From Naematelia aurantialba (Eukaryota; Basidiomycota; Tremellomycetes; Tremellales; Naemateliaceae): DNA of 64,000 nucleotides. Positions 43,014 to 55,350 of this stretch are shown here, piece after piece; positions within the stretch are counted from its first letter, which is position 1; the number at the start of each line of letters is the position of its first letter. The stretch covers positions 620,001-684,000 of the forward strand of contig JAKFAO010000001.1 of NCBI GenBank assembly GCA_021527695.1, read 5' to 3'. Made by a program: the position numbers and the translations under genes. Under the pieces are notes generated by a model that saw nothing but the letters and a program-made list of their open reading frames with translations, had not been told where the DNA came from and ran no database searches.

Positions 43014-45255
43014 ATGGCATCGCCAAACTTTGAGCCGACTGAACACCCGCATCGGCGCTGTACGTCTCGTTGCTGCTCTGGCTTGCTCCTTCCCTTTCTC
43101 TCCGCCTCCTTATCCCAGGTGCTCTGTGGCTTCTTTACCCTAGGCGCTCTGGGCTCTTGGTCACTCCTGGTCGTTGGCCCTTGCCCACGCCATTGGTCAT
43201 GCCATAGTCATAGTCTTGGCTAGCGTTGGCTAGCGACTAGAAGCAGGGCCGGTGTCGCTGCGGTGAGAGTAACAAGCTGACAGATCCAGTCAACCCGCTC
43301 ATCGGCAAGCACGTCCTTGTCTCGCCTCATCGAACCAAGCGGCCTTGGAACGTGAGTGGGGATCTTCTCTCTTCTCTCCTCTCCTCTTCACTCTCCTCTC
43401 TTCTCTTCTCTTCTCTTCTCTTCTCTTCTTCTTCTCTCTTCTCTCCTCTTCTCCTCTCTTCCCCTCCTATGTCTTCCCTCTCCCTCTCTTTATCTTCTAT
43501 CTTCTCTGTCTTCCCCTCCTCTCGTCGTCTCGCCCTCCTGGCTCTGTCCATCCTCACAACGACGCAACAGACCCCCGTCCTGCCCTCCCCAGCCACACCC
43601 TAGCCCAAGACGCTGACTCGCCACAGGGGCAGACGGAACCGCCCGTGCTCGACCCGTCGCCAGCACACGACGCAGCGTGTTATCTCTGTCCAGGGAATTC
43701 ACGGTCCGGTGGCATCGTGAATCCAAAGTACGATGAGACGTTTGTGAGTCTTGACGGCTTCCCTCTTCCCTCCATGGCCTCGCCGCGCTCTCCGTAACCT
43801 GCTCTGCCTCTCGCCTCTCAATCTTGAATCCCACGCCCCGCCGCACGTCCCACTAACCCGTCGTCCCAGGTATTCGAAAACGACTTCCCCGCGCTCCTGC
43901 CCGACCCGCTCCCGCTCCCGCTCCAAGAGGCCGCCGACGCCGACGCCGACCCCATGTTCACGTCCACGCCCATACGCGGGCGGTGCAAGGTCATCTGCTT
44001 CCATCCGCGCCACGACCTGACCCTCGCGCGCATGGAGGTGCAGGAGGTTGTGAGGGTGATCGAGGGGTGGAAGGGTATATACAAGGAGGAAGGCGCCATG
44101 TTGCGCTCCACCGGCAGTCCAGAGGGCCACGTCCAGATCTTTGAGGTGCGTCTCTCGCCTTTCTGGCCTGCTGTTCTTCCCCCCCCCCTTTTCGCGCGAT
44201 GCTCATGCTCATGCTCGCAGAACCGCGGCGCCATGATGGGGGCGTCGGCGCCTCACCCCCATGGTCAGGTATGGGCATTGTCCTAGTACGTCCTCTCGTC
44301 TGCTCGTCTGCCCTCCCATCCATGCAGTCACTGATCCCGCAGCGTGCCGGACGAAGCCGCGACAGAGCTCGCGCACCTCGCAGCGTACACTCCGCCCTCT
44401 CCGCCACCCGCGTCCCACCCGCGCGGCCTTGACGGCAACCCGCACCTCTTGCTGTCGTATGCGGCGGAAGAAGTGGCGCGAGGCGAGCGGGTCGTCGAGC
44501 TGGACGAGAGCGGCTGGGTCGCCGTCGTCCCTTTCTGGGCGGTATGGCCTTTTGAAATTCTCTGTGTGTCCTCTCTCTTCTCCTCCCTCCCAGGAATACA
44601 AATGAGACATCTCACGATGGACGCTTGGAGACCTGCCCCTCAACCGTTCTGTGCTCTCCGAACGGTGGTCAACAGAGACAGAAGCTCATCGCTACACACA
44701 GTGCTGCCGTACAAGCGACACATCCCTTCCATCCTGCAGCTTACTGCTGAGGAGCAAGAAGGGCTGGCGCGTACCCTGAGAAAGGTGCTAGTGCGATACG
44801 ACAACCTCTTCTCGTGAATCCGGGTCCTAGTAGCCCCTCCCCTACCCGCCCCCCTCACCCCATTCCCCGACTCCCCCTCATCGGACTGCACTTCATACTC
44901 CCGACGTCGCGCGTCTTTGGCGTCTACCTCGTGCTGACACATGCTAGGTGCCCGTTCCCATACTCGATGGGCCTGCACCAGGCGCCGCTACCGCCCCTTG
45001 ACCCGGCAACCGAGGTAGCCCAGGTCCACTTCCACCTCTACCCACCTCTGCTGCGCAGCTCCAGTGTGCGCAAGTTCCTCGTCGGGTTTGAGATGATGGG
45101 CGAAGTCCAGGTGAGTTCCGGGACTCGGCTACGTCTGCTGCACCACCAGGCTCTCGGGTCAGGGCTGATGGTCTTAGCGCGACTTGACGGCCGAGCAGGC
45201 GGCGGCCAGATTGCGGGACTTGAGCGATGTGCATTACTTGGAAACAGTAGAATGA
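43014..45255 (+). CDS. gal7: Galactose-1-phosphate uridylyltransferase
   Basis: This Leloir-pathway enzyme moves UMP from UDP-glucose to galactose-1-phosphate. The start at 43014 (MASPNFEPTEHPHRRY) is joined over an intron to NPLIGKHVLVSPHRTKRPW. Next come CYLCPGNSRSGG (zinc ligands CxxC), FENDFPAL, RGRCKVICFHPRHDLT, and the catalytic histidine triad SAPHPHGQVWA with the nucleophilic second His. Then come LLSYAAEEV, VPFWAVWPFE, LPYKRHIPSI and the C-terminal FHLYPPLLRSSSVRKFLVGFEM. The stop is at 45253-45255. Introns are numerous and CT-rich (43360-43510 is nearly all TCTTC). It ends 103 bp from the convergent phosphatase gene. Full length for the family. Confidence 0.94.
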
Positions 45256-45358
45256 TGGCTGCAGCGAGCACGCGCTTGGTTCCCGTACATCAGTGGATTA
45301 GATGAAGTGCATGCATTAGATGTCGTCCATGCGGTTGGCATAATCAGATCGTCTAAGG

Positions 45359-46651
45359 CTATGAGACATGGGAGGGCGGCGCCACCTTGCCCTCCAGGAC
45401 ATCCAACAGGCCCTCGCTGTACCGCACGCACTGCTCGTAGCACGCGTCAAAGCCGTGTCTGCCTCCGTAATATGGATCCTCGACCTCCTGCGGCCTCGCC
45501 TTGCCGTGGAGGACCGAGGGGTCGAATGCGCCGAACAGGGCGATGAGGGGCTGCGAAGCGGGGGCAGAGCGTTTACGTCGGTCGTGTAGTGTTCGTAGGC
45601 TGCTCTGTCAGCGAGAGGGCCAGCGACGAGAGGCATCACAGGGTGTAAGAGCGGATGACAGAGCGTAAGAGGGCATGACAGGGTAAGAGGGCATCACGGA
45701 GCATCACAGGGCATACGGGGCATGAGGGAACATACTTGGAGCGGTCCATGGCGAGGAGATAGTCAAAGTCGAAATCGGCCTTGGACAGCGCTCGCGCAGT
45801 ACATGAGATGGGGACGCCGTGCTGCTCGTCACTAGTCAGCCAGATCGGCGAGGAGGTTGCTATCTAGGTCCATATCCGATTCCGGCCACGTCTCTGTAGA
45901 CGAAGACGCGGCCGGTAGGGATGTCTCTAGAAGTCACGAGTTGCGCACCTTGCGACACACTGCTACTGTCCTGTCTACGTCAGCTTGATCCACGCACTCG
46001 CATGGCACTGGCAACTCGCAGGTCGCACATCACACCACGCCACGCCACGCCACGACATGGTGTAATGTCAGAATGATCTGGTAGGACCCGCTAAATGGGG
46101 CAGGTGGTGTAGCTAGAGACAGGTGGTGTAGCTAAGGGATGGGTGTAGCTTGGATGGTAGGAGCTTCAGGGGGTACGCTAGCAGGCAAGTAGACCTACCG
46201 ATCATCGGCATCATCGCCTGCGTGGTACGCTCCCGTCCCACACGAGTCGACCTGCACGTCCGCGCTCCGCGTGAGGGCCGGCCGCTGCGCAAGCTGGTGC
46301 GTGAAGACTGCTTCTGCCATGGGCGATCGACTGACGCCCGTCAGCACGCTCTACAGCCAGGCTGTGCAGGTACGGGACGGGACAGAATCCTCTACACCCA
46401 GGCTGGGCAGGTACGGGACGGGACAGAATCCTCTACACCCAAGCTGGGAAGGTACGATACGGACAGAATCGAGCTCACCATATACTGAGGACGGGGGTCA
46501 GTGTCAGGTAGGAGCAGGACAACTGTATCGCCTCGACTCACTTTCTGAATAGTGGGATCAGCTTCCTTGGTTGTGCTTGACCGGAGATCGCTCACCCTAG
46601 ACACACGAAGAGCACTCGTATCCGCTTCCGAGCGCCCGCCTCGCCAGACAT
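45359..46651 (-). CDS. ltp1: Low-molecular-weight protein tyrosine phosphatase with micro-exons
   Basis: This is a cytosolic phosphatase with a Cys-x5-Arg P-loop. Exons on the minus strand, high to low, are 46596-46651, 46542-46544 (3 nt), 46479-46484 (6 nt), 46199-46330, 45949-45970 (22 nt), 45736-45824 and 45359-45599, summing to 183 codons. Assembled key regions are RVLFVCLGNICRSPMAEA, DSCGTGAYHAGDD, DFDYLLAMDRSN and the catalytic-Asp loop DPYYGG near the C-terminus. All introns have GT-AG ends, with donors GTGAGY, GTAGGT, GTGCGC or GTATGT. The Asn of the P-loop depends on the 3-nt exon. Without it the loop would be one residue short. Length (182 residues) is slightly above the family's 155-165. 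Confidence 0.9.
46479..46484 (-). other. 6-nt micro-exon of the phosphatase gene
   Basis: The minus strand reads CCTCAG/TATATG/GTGAGC. TATATG supplies the end of Asn, all of Ile and the first two bases of Cys in the P-loop. Confidence 0.85.
46542..46544 (-). other. 3-nt micro-exon of the phosphatase gene
   Basis: The minus strand reads ATTCAG/AAA/GTGAGT. The three A bases complete Gly and begin Asn. The introns on its two sides are 51 and 57 nt, normal for this genome, each with a CTGA-type branch sequence. Confidence 0.8.
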
Positions 46652-47061
46652 GGTGCAGAAGTCCACTATGCGATTACTGCGTGAGCAGCTGCGAGACAAC
46701 AAGAATCAGATGATATAACGGAGAACAAGCTGGTCAACATTCGGAGCGTCACTAGCCCGTGCGCAATTCGCATTGCGTCTCCTTCCGTTGCCTCTCTCTT
46801 CGCCACTGGCGACACAATTTGTCGTCCCGGAGAGTCTCTAGCAGTGGGCATGAATCATGGCAGACAGCGGCCAGTGCGCATGCAGATACACTTGCTATTT
46901 TTGCATAGTGTGGCACACCACTACCACTGACTAGCTCGGTATGCTGCCGGTTTCGACATGAAAGGGTTGACTGACCATCCTTTTTGCCGTTTCACCACTA
47001 AGGGCTAACCCCGATATCTTGGTCGTGAGTCTTATCTGTGTTCGTACCACCCAGTAATAGG
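46652..47061. other. Divergent promoter, 410 bp
   Basis: This lies between the phosphatase gene and a Pro/Gln-rich gene. No recognisable element. Confidence 0.4.
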
Positions 47062-48489
47062 ATGCAGATATACCCCCAGGACCCAGAGATGCCCGGTGGG
47101 TGGCCAGAGTAAGTCGCCCGCTACGGACTGTCGTTGCTCACCGGTCAGACCACCACAGCAGCCTCAGGCGCTCCGTCCCGCGCAAGGGCAGCCAGAATAC
47201 GGCGGCGCGGGAAACCACCCACCCAATGCTGAGCCGCCCCTCGCGCACTCCCACAGCGACCCGTCTGTGCATATGCATAACGTCCCGAGCTCCGAGCAGC
47301 AACCTCAAGCATGGGGTGTTGACGCCCGCCAAACCCCTCCTCCCGGGGGTGATCCAAGTGTCGAGGGGATATGGGTGGACGAGCATGGTAATTGGATACC
47401 TCACGAAGCATACATGGCGGCAAAGGAGCCAGACAACGCAACGCCTGTCGGGAATCAAGCTCAAGCTCCGGCGCACTACATCCCCCCAGCGCCTCTGCAC
47501 TATCGCGCGCCACAAGCAGCTGCGGCGGCACACCACCCGAACCACCAGTCCGCACCTTACCACCATCATGCCGACCGGACCCGGCAATCGTCGGACTATC
47601 GCCAGGCATACGAGCGTTCCGACCGTCTTCCTGGGTCCGTTGGGTCTCTTCTACCTCCTACCTCGCTGTACAAAGAGGCTGACGCGGTGTATTATAGACC
47701 GCAGGTACAGATATTCGCGCCACAGAACCCAGCGCACGACCATCCGCCACAGCCCCCGCCGGCGCAGGGCATCAGTGCAGGCGACACGATGCAGATGCTC
47801 ATGATGAACCAGATGATGATGCAGCAGATGCAGGCCCAGCAGATGCAAGCTGCCCAGATGGCTGCAATTACGCAGCAGAGCCTGCAGGGCCAGCAGGGTG
47901 ACCACGGGGACCGCGGCTGTACCAAACGCGAGGGCGGCATCACCTCTGTGAATGTGAAAAGTGCGTCCTTGTTGACCCGTTTCATCTGTCATCCCAAATG
48001 CGCAAATGGGTTACCCGTCAGCTGGAAGAGGGAATTGATGAGCGTAGATTGTCAGCAGAACGCTAGAGGTCCAAGGACCAGGCGTGTTATCCGCAAGCGG
48101 GTGCCTCCACAGCCCGTCGTCGTTCCAGTAGCACGTCACCCGCCACCGCCACCTGCGCCGACAAGTGAGTTCATGAGCCTCAGGGTCGCACCTGGCAAGC
48201 AGCCTCTGAGCCACGCGCCTTGTCAGGCAGCTCTGAGCCTCGAACTTTGGCGGGCAGCGTCTGAGCCTCGCACCTCGGCAAGCAGCGTGTTCCAGCGTGT
48301 TCTGAGCTAATTCAGGCAGTTGCCGCGCCCGCCGAGGCGGGGATGGACAACTGGCAAGAAGCCACGATCATCCTCTGCATCGCGATGATCGGGCTCATCT
48401 ACCTCGTGATCACGCGCGCCACGAACGGCGACAGCGACAGCGGCGCGAAGAAGAACGACCCAGGCCCAGCCCGGCACCTTGTTCAGTAG
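47062..48489 (+). CDS. Pro/Gln/His-rich protein with C-terminal membrane anchor
   Basis: I recognise no family. Exon 1 (MQIYPQDPEMPGGWPE) joins in frame to a long exon rich in Pro, Gln, His and Ala. That exon contains GIWVDEHGNWIPHEAYM and a Met/Gln run (MMMQQMQAQQMQAAQM). Later exons are basic (RTRRVIRKRVPPQP), then Pro-rich, and the last holds one hydrophobic helix (ATIILCIAMIGLIYLVI) about 25 residues before the end. That layout suggests a tail-anchored protein with a disordered cytosolic part. An intron at about 48165-48315 has a degenerate repeat of GCCTCTGAGCC-type units. Exon edges in the middle are uncertain. Confidence 0.6.
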
Positions 48490-48812
48490 ATCCCAGTTCG
48501 CGGCGCATAAGTACGCTTGCAGCCGACAGCCCGACATGTACTTGTTGTGCCTGTGGCAACACACTTGAGTGACTACAGCCGTGAAGCTGTGAAGCACGGT
48601 ACCTCTATTACCTTGAGTGCGACTTGCAGGAAGCGCGCTCGAGCCTCTGGCCGCATTGTCCCACACCCGCTTCTCGACTCCTTCCCCTCTCTGTTCTTCT
48701 TCGTCGCAGTTTCACCTCTTCGGGACCTTGAGAACCTCGGTCTTGTATCCCAGAGAGACTACTCTCGTGATAACACCTCTGCATGCACACGAACCCCAGA
48801 ACAACACATACA
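48490..48812. other. Intergenic, 323 bp
   Basis: This is the promoter of the next plus-strand gene. Nothing recognisable. Confidence 0.4.
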
Positions 48813-50153
48813 ATGCCCGCTCGCTCGGACGCCAATGCTCGGCAGACTGGAGCTCGAACGGGTGGCAAACGACCACGACCGTTCTCGTGCTTGACCGTGA
48901 AGCCGTCGCGTACCCTCTCTTCCGTCTCTGGCGATACCCACGCCATCGAGCAAGGCAGTCCCGATACCACCACGGCGGCTTCTGGCAATCTCGGCACCGT
49001 CACCCATAATGATACAAACACCCGCACCGCCGGCCATCCGCACCTAGACCAGGCGCAATCCGAGGCGCCCGAGCGAAAACGCCCACGGCGCAGTCCCAGT
49101 GGCAAAAGCGTCTCTGTGAAAGACGAGGCAGTCTCATCCTCTGTGACCCCGAGACCGAGCCCCCTTAGCCATGCAGTCGACGCCGCCGGTCCTCGAATGG
49201 GGATGCGAAGGCCGCGGCGTGCTGCGATCCGAGCTGCTGACCGCATCGCTGACTGTTTCCGAGACTACCCTGATCCTGCTCCTCCCAATGGTGGCACGGC
49301 TCCTACAACCGTTTACTCACCCCCTTGTTCGCAGCGAACTCGATTCCCGTCCACGCCCGTGCCGAAGTCGCCACTTTCTGCTGTAAAAAGCGCCCCACCG
49401 GCAGATGAGACTCAACCAAGGCCGCACACACACAACAGATCGCACGCCGGAACACTCAGGAGCTGGCACGCCAGGTCGCAACCCGGAACCCACAGCGGAT
49501 CGCAACCCAGAACCCACAGCGGACCAGACGCCAGATCGCACAACACCCGCGTCCGACAGGCGGTGCTGGCGCTCGAACGCGCCCCGTTCATTCTCCAAGA
49601 GATCCTGCTTGACGCTGCGTTTCTGCTCGACAGGCAACACGATTCCCTCTCTTCCCTCTCTGCTCGACCTCTGCGGTCCAACACTGCGAACAACGCGCAC
49701 AACTCTAACACTGCTACCAATCTCAACAACTCCAACACCCCCAACACCGCTAACAATTCTAACACCGCTAACAACTCTAACACCGCTAACAACTCTAACA
49801 CCGCTAACACAGCCAGAATCGTTCGCCAGGCCAACACCGCTCACTCGTCAAGTGGGAAGAGACGACGGAATGGCACATTTACAAACCTTCATGGAGGACT
49901 GCTCCCCAAGAACACCCGCGAACGACAGCTAGCCAACGACCTGCGCGGCGCGGAACGCACCATCGAGCAGCTCGAAGCGCACCACCACAAGCGCGAAGAA
50001 ACGATCGAGGCGCTCCGAGCGACCGCCGAGATGTGGGAGCTCGAAGCGCAGAGGGAAAAGCTCGCTGCGGGCAAGTGGAAGAGAGCGTTTGATTTCATGG
50101 TGGAGCGTGATACTGCCAAGGCTGACGCCGCATCCTCACACCGCATCGCTTGA
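48813..50153 (+). CDS. Low-complexity protein with Asn/Thr repeats and C-terminal coiled coil
   Basis: This is a single uninterrupted exon of 447 codons from MPARSDANARQ. No family is recognised. The N-terminal two thirds are Arg/Pro/Ser-rich. An internal minisatellite at about 49690-49815 codes NTANNSNTANNSN repeats, and another near 49480-49540 codes HSGS/RSQPGT repeats. The last 90 residues form a charged coiled coil (LRGAERTIEQLEAHHHKREE). The layout (disordered basic part, then coiled coil) resembles the coiled-coil gene at 38871-40356, but I see no convincing sequence match. The 3' end is convergent with the ankyrin-BTB gene. Confidence 0.6.
   Translation: MPARSDANARQTGARTGGKRPRPFSCLTVKPSRTLSSVSGDTHAIEQGSPDTTTAASGNLGTVTHNDTNTRTAGHPHLDQAQSEAPERKRPRRSPSGKSVSVKDEAVSSSVTPRPSPLSHAVDAAGPRMGMRRPRRAAIRAADRIADCFRDYPDPAPPNGGTAPTTVYSPPCSQRTRFPSTPVPKSPLSAVKSAPPADETQPRPHTHNRSHAGTLRSWHARSQPGTHSGSQPRTHSGPDARSHNTRVRQAVLALERAPFILQEILLDAAFLLDRQHDSLSSLSARPLRSNTANNAHNSNTATNLNNSNTPNTANNSNTANNSNTANNSNTANTARIVRQANTAHSSSGKRRRNGTFTNLHGGLLPKNTRERQLANDLRGAERTIEQLEAHHHKREETIEALRATAEMWELEAQREKLAAGKWKRAFDFMVERDTAKADAASSHRIA
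49690..49815 (+). repeat. Coding minisatellite, AACTCTAACACCGCT units
   Basis: About eight units of 12-15 bp encode Asn-Ser-Asn-Thr-Ala. All are in frame, so length changes keep the protein open. Confidence 0.85.
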
Positions 50154-50416
50154 GCTGCTCCTTTCCTTCCTTTCCTTCTTCCGTTCCTCCCTTTCCTTCC
50201 CCTCCTGTTCCGTTCCTCTTCCTTCCTCATCCAATGTAGGCATACACATCACACATGTACAGTATGTACACAATGCACTGTAACCAGTGCATTTTATGAT
50301 CATGTATCAATATTGTGATCATGTATCAAATGTCTCGCGCAGCAGACACTCATTGCATTATGCAGCCCAGCGGGAAAATACAACAATGCCAAGATTAGAT
50401 GCGTCTCGCCTCACGT

Positions 50417-53400
50417 CTACGATCTACCTGAACCCGGCGCAAAGATCGGTGCATCCACCCTCAATCCCTGAACACCACAGCCACCTCCGCCTCTCGCCCT
50501 ACCTCCTCTCGATGCAACGGCGCTCGTGCGCTCTGCTCCTGTTCTCACTCCATCCCCACTCGTGCTCTCCACTCGTGTCCTCGTTCCAGCCCCACCCGCG
50601 CTCTCCACTCCTGTTATCACTCCAGCCCCACTCGCGCTCTCTGTTCCAGCCTTCGAACCAGCCCCGCTCGCACTCGCTTTCGGTCCCGAGTCGACCGCTG
50701 TCTCTCTGCCAGGAACAGCCCCAGCGGCTCCGCCCCGACCACGAATTGGCACCTTGCGTTTCGGCCCGCCCCGACCTCCTCTCCCGCCTCTTCCGCCTCC
50801 GCCCCCTCCCCCGCCCCCGCCCACGCCTCGCGCTCCAGCACCGCCGGTGTCTTTCGCCACTCTCGCCTCCTCTTCCTGCCACCAGCGCATAAACTCGTCT
50901 TCCTGAGCTTTCTCGTTGATGACGCGCAGTTCTTCCTCTTGGATCTCGGCAAAGCTGCGAGTCGGTTTCTTGGTCTGGTCGACAAAATCTCGCTCCTGCT
51001 GCTGTATCGCGAGGAGGGAAAAGGAGCGCGAGTTGGGTGAAGTCGCGACGACTGGTGGACCAGGCGCAAATCCTGTGGTGCTAGTCCAAGCCGGTCCTCT
51101 ATTGCGATATTAGCGCGTGGTATGAAGCATGCGGCGACACATACGGCTGAGAGGTCCTGCGCTGAGCGCTTGGCGGATGTTGCAGCTTGACAGGTGTGAT
51201 GACCTTGCTTGAGCCCGTACGCTGCGGGACTGGAGAAGCTTGAGAAGTAGCAGATCTGCCCAGAAGCCCCACTGAAGGAGGACTGGTGGCCTGCTGTGCC
51301 TGGACAGCAGAGAACGACATCTTTTGAGCAGGATCTGTGGTGCGCCATGGTCCTGCAGATGTGCCGGACGAAGGCGTACGATTCGGTGCAGTTGGTATGC
51401 TTCTGGTAGGCGTGGGTAACGCTGAGTCGGGCAACCGTTTATCCACGCTGGATGGTGTTCGACGAGGCGTCGAAGAGACAGGTCGTGCAGGTGTTCTGGA
51501 GCTGGCTGCCGCCTCAGCCATAATACTTCGCAGATCGACCCTGGCACATGATTAGCTCACAATAGCCGTCAATGCTGGTCACGTACTTGTCTGCCTCGGC
51601 TGCCTTGGATTTCCAGACAGGGCCGCGGCTGGCCGAGATGTCAAGCGGGGTCATTGGTCGCGAAGCTTGTGGAGTATGAGACCGCGAGCTCGAAGTAGGA
51701 GGCGATGACAGATCGTCATCCATGGTGAAAATATCGTCGTTCGGCGTGCCGGCCGGAGGTAAATCCGGACTGGCCACTGGAGAAGATCGGACCTTCTTTA
51801 TCCCTTGAGTCAGATCAGACGGCGATAGCAGTGGCGACCTTGGCTTCCATCTGAATGGCTGCCGAACCCTCATGACTGGGATGTCCTGCAATGCGAGCCA
51901 GTCACGCTGCCTTTCCATCGCTTGATTGACCAGAAGTCCACTGCGAGCGACCGATAGCTTGATGGACTGCTTCTCGCCAACCAATTTGCACAATTCGACG
52001 AGCACGTCGTCTTCCATGTCATCGAGCAGGCCACTCTCCAGCATCGTCTCCATTGACGCAATAATGAAGTCGAAGATGCTTCGCTTGAGCGTGCTGGCGT
52101 GGTAGAAAGACGCTTCGCAGGAAAGCGCGGCGGCATTGTAGGCATTACAATGACGGATGATCGCCCGAGAGCAGACGAGAACCAAACGGTCGAGCAAGAG
52201 TTCGGTCTGAGGTTAGTCAGCACTATATGCAGTAGCGACAAGATACTTACGGCAGCCGCCAGTACCTCGAAAACAAAATCTAAAAATCCGTCCAAAGTCT
52301 CTTGATCTGATGTGATCAGCGACGATTCCATCTGTGACGATTATATCTGTGAAGATTAACTCACGAAGGTAATCGAAAAGATCATCCTCTACGCCTTCAT
52401 GCAGGAACCTGAAGACTAGCCTCATCGGTCGCCACTTGAGGTGTTCCATACGTATGACGACGGATCCTTGTCCAGCTCTCGCCGATACCCAATCAGGATC
52501 CGCGAACATCGCCTCAAAGAATGGACAACGAGCCCGAAGCAGGACAGAAGTACATGCGACTTCCTTGTCAGCAAGGACGAGTTTGACATCGCAGGCGGGC
52601 GAGGAAGACAAGCTTGATGTCGCGTTGAAGAACGCTTGGAGGTCCCTAGCCAGAGTGAGCCCCCCCCTTGGTGCTTTGCCAGCGGACTGGAGCGCATCCG
52701 AAAGCGGCGCCAGCTGCAAAATGTCGGCTAGTGCGGAGAGATCCGATTTGACCTGTGCGATGGGGATCGAGAGGTCCGCATATCTCGTCTGTATTTCCCG
52801 AGCGACCCGCGCGTCCCATATTGCTGCCACGTCGTCCGAGTATATGTATTGCAAGAGTAGCAGGACGACAAGAGGATGACAGACGTCCACATCAATCAAG
52901 ACATCATCGCCTTGTGTGTTCAATTCGATGCGCTTGAGCTCTTCCCCGGACAGAAGCTTGGCGAACGGCGCCGAACGAAGAGACAAGACAGCGCTATGTG
53001 CCGGGATGTCATAGTCGCCTACATGGAGTTTCAGATCGCTGCCGAGTAGAGATTCACTCCATGAGAAAAGCGAGTCCACGTCAGTCGCTCGCCAACGGCG
53101 CAAGATCGTGCACAACCTGGTTACGATGAGCAGGTCTTTGGCCACGGAATTCGAGCCTTCGTCCTCCTCGTCCTCCTCGACTCGGCCTCTGCTCTTCTCT
53201 TCAAAGTCTTTCGCGGTCATCTGGTTTTCGAAGCGTCGAATATGGGGCTGCAGCGACATCATGTCCTCCTCCAGGGTTCTGCCGACCAACGCTATTGGTG
53301 TAGGCTGTGCATCGACTCGGATGGCAGCGAAAGCGCCAGACTCGTTCGCGGCGACCTTGATGACTCGTTGGAGATATGGAATATGGCGGAACTTGAGCTG

Positions 53401-55350
53401 TCCAGAACCAGACTTGACGCGTTGTCGGACAAAGACATGACCAGAGTAAGTGCAGATGATGACGGTGCCGTCAGAGCCCAGCGCAATGTCCTGGATAATC
53501 AGTGGGAAGCCTACTGCGAAGCGAAATATTCACCTTCACAGCGGTGAAGCGTTTCCGTAGTGCCCACACAAGTTGAGGTTTGACAGTCACGTGTCGATCC
53601 TTTATCTCCTTCGAGACATCCTCTGCGGGATTGGGAAGAGTGAAGGTGAACACATCGCCAATCGAGCTCAAAGCAGCAAACGTATTGCAGCAGCTTGTCA
53701 CTTTTTCAATCATGGGTCGCAGAGTCGACTGGGGCGGCCGAAATGGAAAGGCGTCTGATAAGACTCGCGGAGTGGCAAACGTGATCCTAAAATTTGTGTC
53801 ATGGTGGAAGCACAGCACTTCGTACGTGTCGAGAAGGCAGATCATGGCGAAATCCTATAGCTGTCAGTATCGCCTAGCTGTCCTTTCGTGGACAGACTAC
53901 TCACCGACAAGGCGACGTCAAGTATAGGCTGCGAGATAGCAGTCACTTTCCGAGGCAGTATCTGCACTGGATTCGCAGCCTTCTCGTACCCTGCGTGGTG
54001 TCAATTCCGCCTAATAAATGTCGATAGCATAACGCACCAAGATGTCCAGCATTCGTACCCCAGGTCCAGAGAGCATCCGCAGTCCAGCAAGCACTCGACA
54101 GCCTTCCCGCGGCAACACCTTTTACCCATTCCTTCTTTAATGGCCCGACGATGCGCCGTGGCGACACCTGAATCAAGTCATCGTCTTTGGCGATACCGAC
54201 CGGCTTGTCGCTCGCCTCAATCGCATACCCCAGCTGAGCGAAACGATTGTGTCCCCACGACAGGATGTACCCGCCTGACGTGAGGGCCAAGGAGTGATCC
54301 TGCGCCAGGGAGATGGAAACGATGTTGTGGGGCAGGTCGGTCATAGGAGTCAGAGCAAGTTGAGAATGGACTGTTCGACCCAAGCTTCGTCACTCAGCAA
54401 TGTGACTCAACTTGAAGCCTGATCGAGCTGAACGTACCGGCCGTTTGATCCGAATCCGCACAGACTCAAATTTCCTCGGGTATCGGTAGTGACTACACCA
54501 GTATGAAGCTTTGCCATGGCCACGTCTTTTACTCCAACGTGGCTGAATCGCTGAGTCGGATCGGGCTTGCCACTAGCCTGGTCCTGCGTGAGCAGGTTGA
54601 CGCGATCCGGATATGCTTTGTCAGAGCTGTCGCCAACACCAAGCGCAAAATTTCCTGCGCCCTGTCAGAGAGCAAGTCCCAATGATGTGAGCAGCCGGCG
54701 GTACTCACTGTTAACACCCCAGACATATAAGTCTGTCCCCTCTGCGTCCGGAGGTGGATTGGTCTGTTTCCTTCAGCTGAGTACTAGAAGCATTTGGCAT
54801 TCACAGGACTCACCCCATCAACCGTGCCATTGTACAGCTCGAATGCAGTCAAGCCCTCAATGTCCTTGATGGATGGGTCGATATCGTTCCTCCCAAGGAG
54901 GTCCCTGGCAGCCTTGATGTTTCCCGCAAACATTGCCCGATGTAGTGCGGTATATCCCGACTCGTAGTCCTGCAAGTTGACCGATATGTTGGGGTTCCGA
55001 AGCAGGATCGACAAGAAGGTATATGCATTCTGCGTGAGCATCCCTGCAGCCAGGTGCAGGACGCTACCGCGTCTCAGTAATCTTGCATTCCTCATTGGAC
55101 GAATGACAAGCGGCACTCACGTCCTGCCAAAGGCGTCTCTCTCGTTCGGGTCCGCCTTGGTGGGCATTCCGCTCATCCCACTCATAGTCCACGACTTGCC
55201 GCCGCTAGCACTGCCTGGGCCCTTCCATCCTCCCCCGCCACCAGCACCACCTCCGCCCGCGCCACTGGCACCGGACCCGCCAGTGCCGTCGAGCTCTTGC
55301 CGGAACGCCTTGATATTTCCATTATGGAAGTGGACGTGGAGGTTGGGCAT
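50417..55350 (-). CDS. Ankyrin-RCC1-BTB protein (Btb1/IBtk-like)
   Basis: The start at 55350 (MPNLHVHFHNGNIKAF) is followed by a Gly-rich insert. Then come ankyrin repeats (VLHLAAGML, GYTALHRAMFAGNIKAARDLL), RCC1-type propeller repeats (LYVWG, LSLCGFGSNG, DHSLALTSGGYILSWGHNRFAQLG, ACWTADALWTWG), a helical region, and two BTB/POZ-like modules (DLKLHVGDYDIPAHSAVLSLRS and DVKLVLADKEVACTSVLLRARC). A Ser/Pro-rich tail and a basic Gly/Arg-rich end (RGGRGGRGGPKRK) follow, stopping at 50417. The order ankyrin-RCC1-BTB-BTB is that of IBtk and fission yeast Btb1, which in known cases are cullin-3 adaptors. Introns are many and small. Confidence 0.88.
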
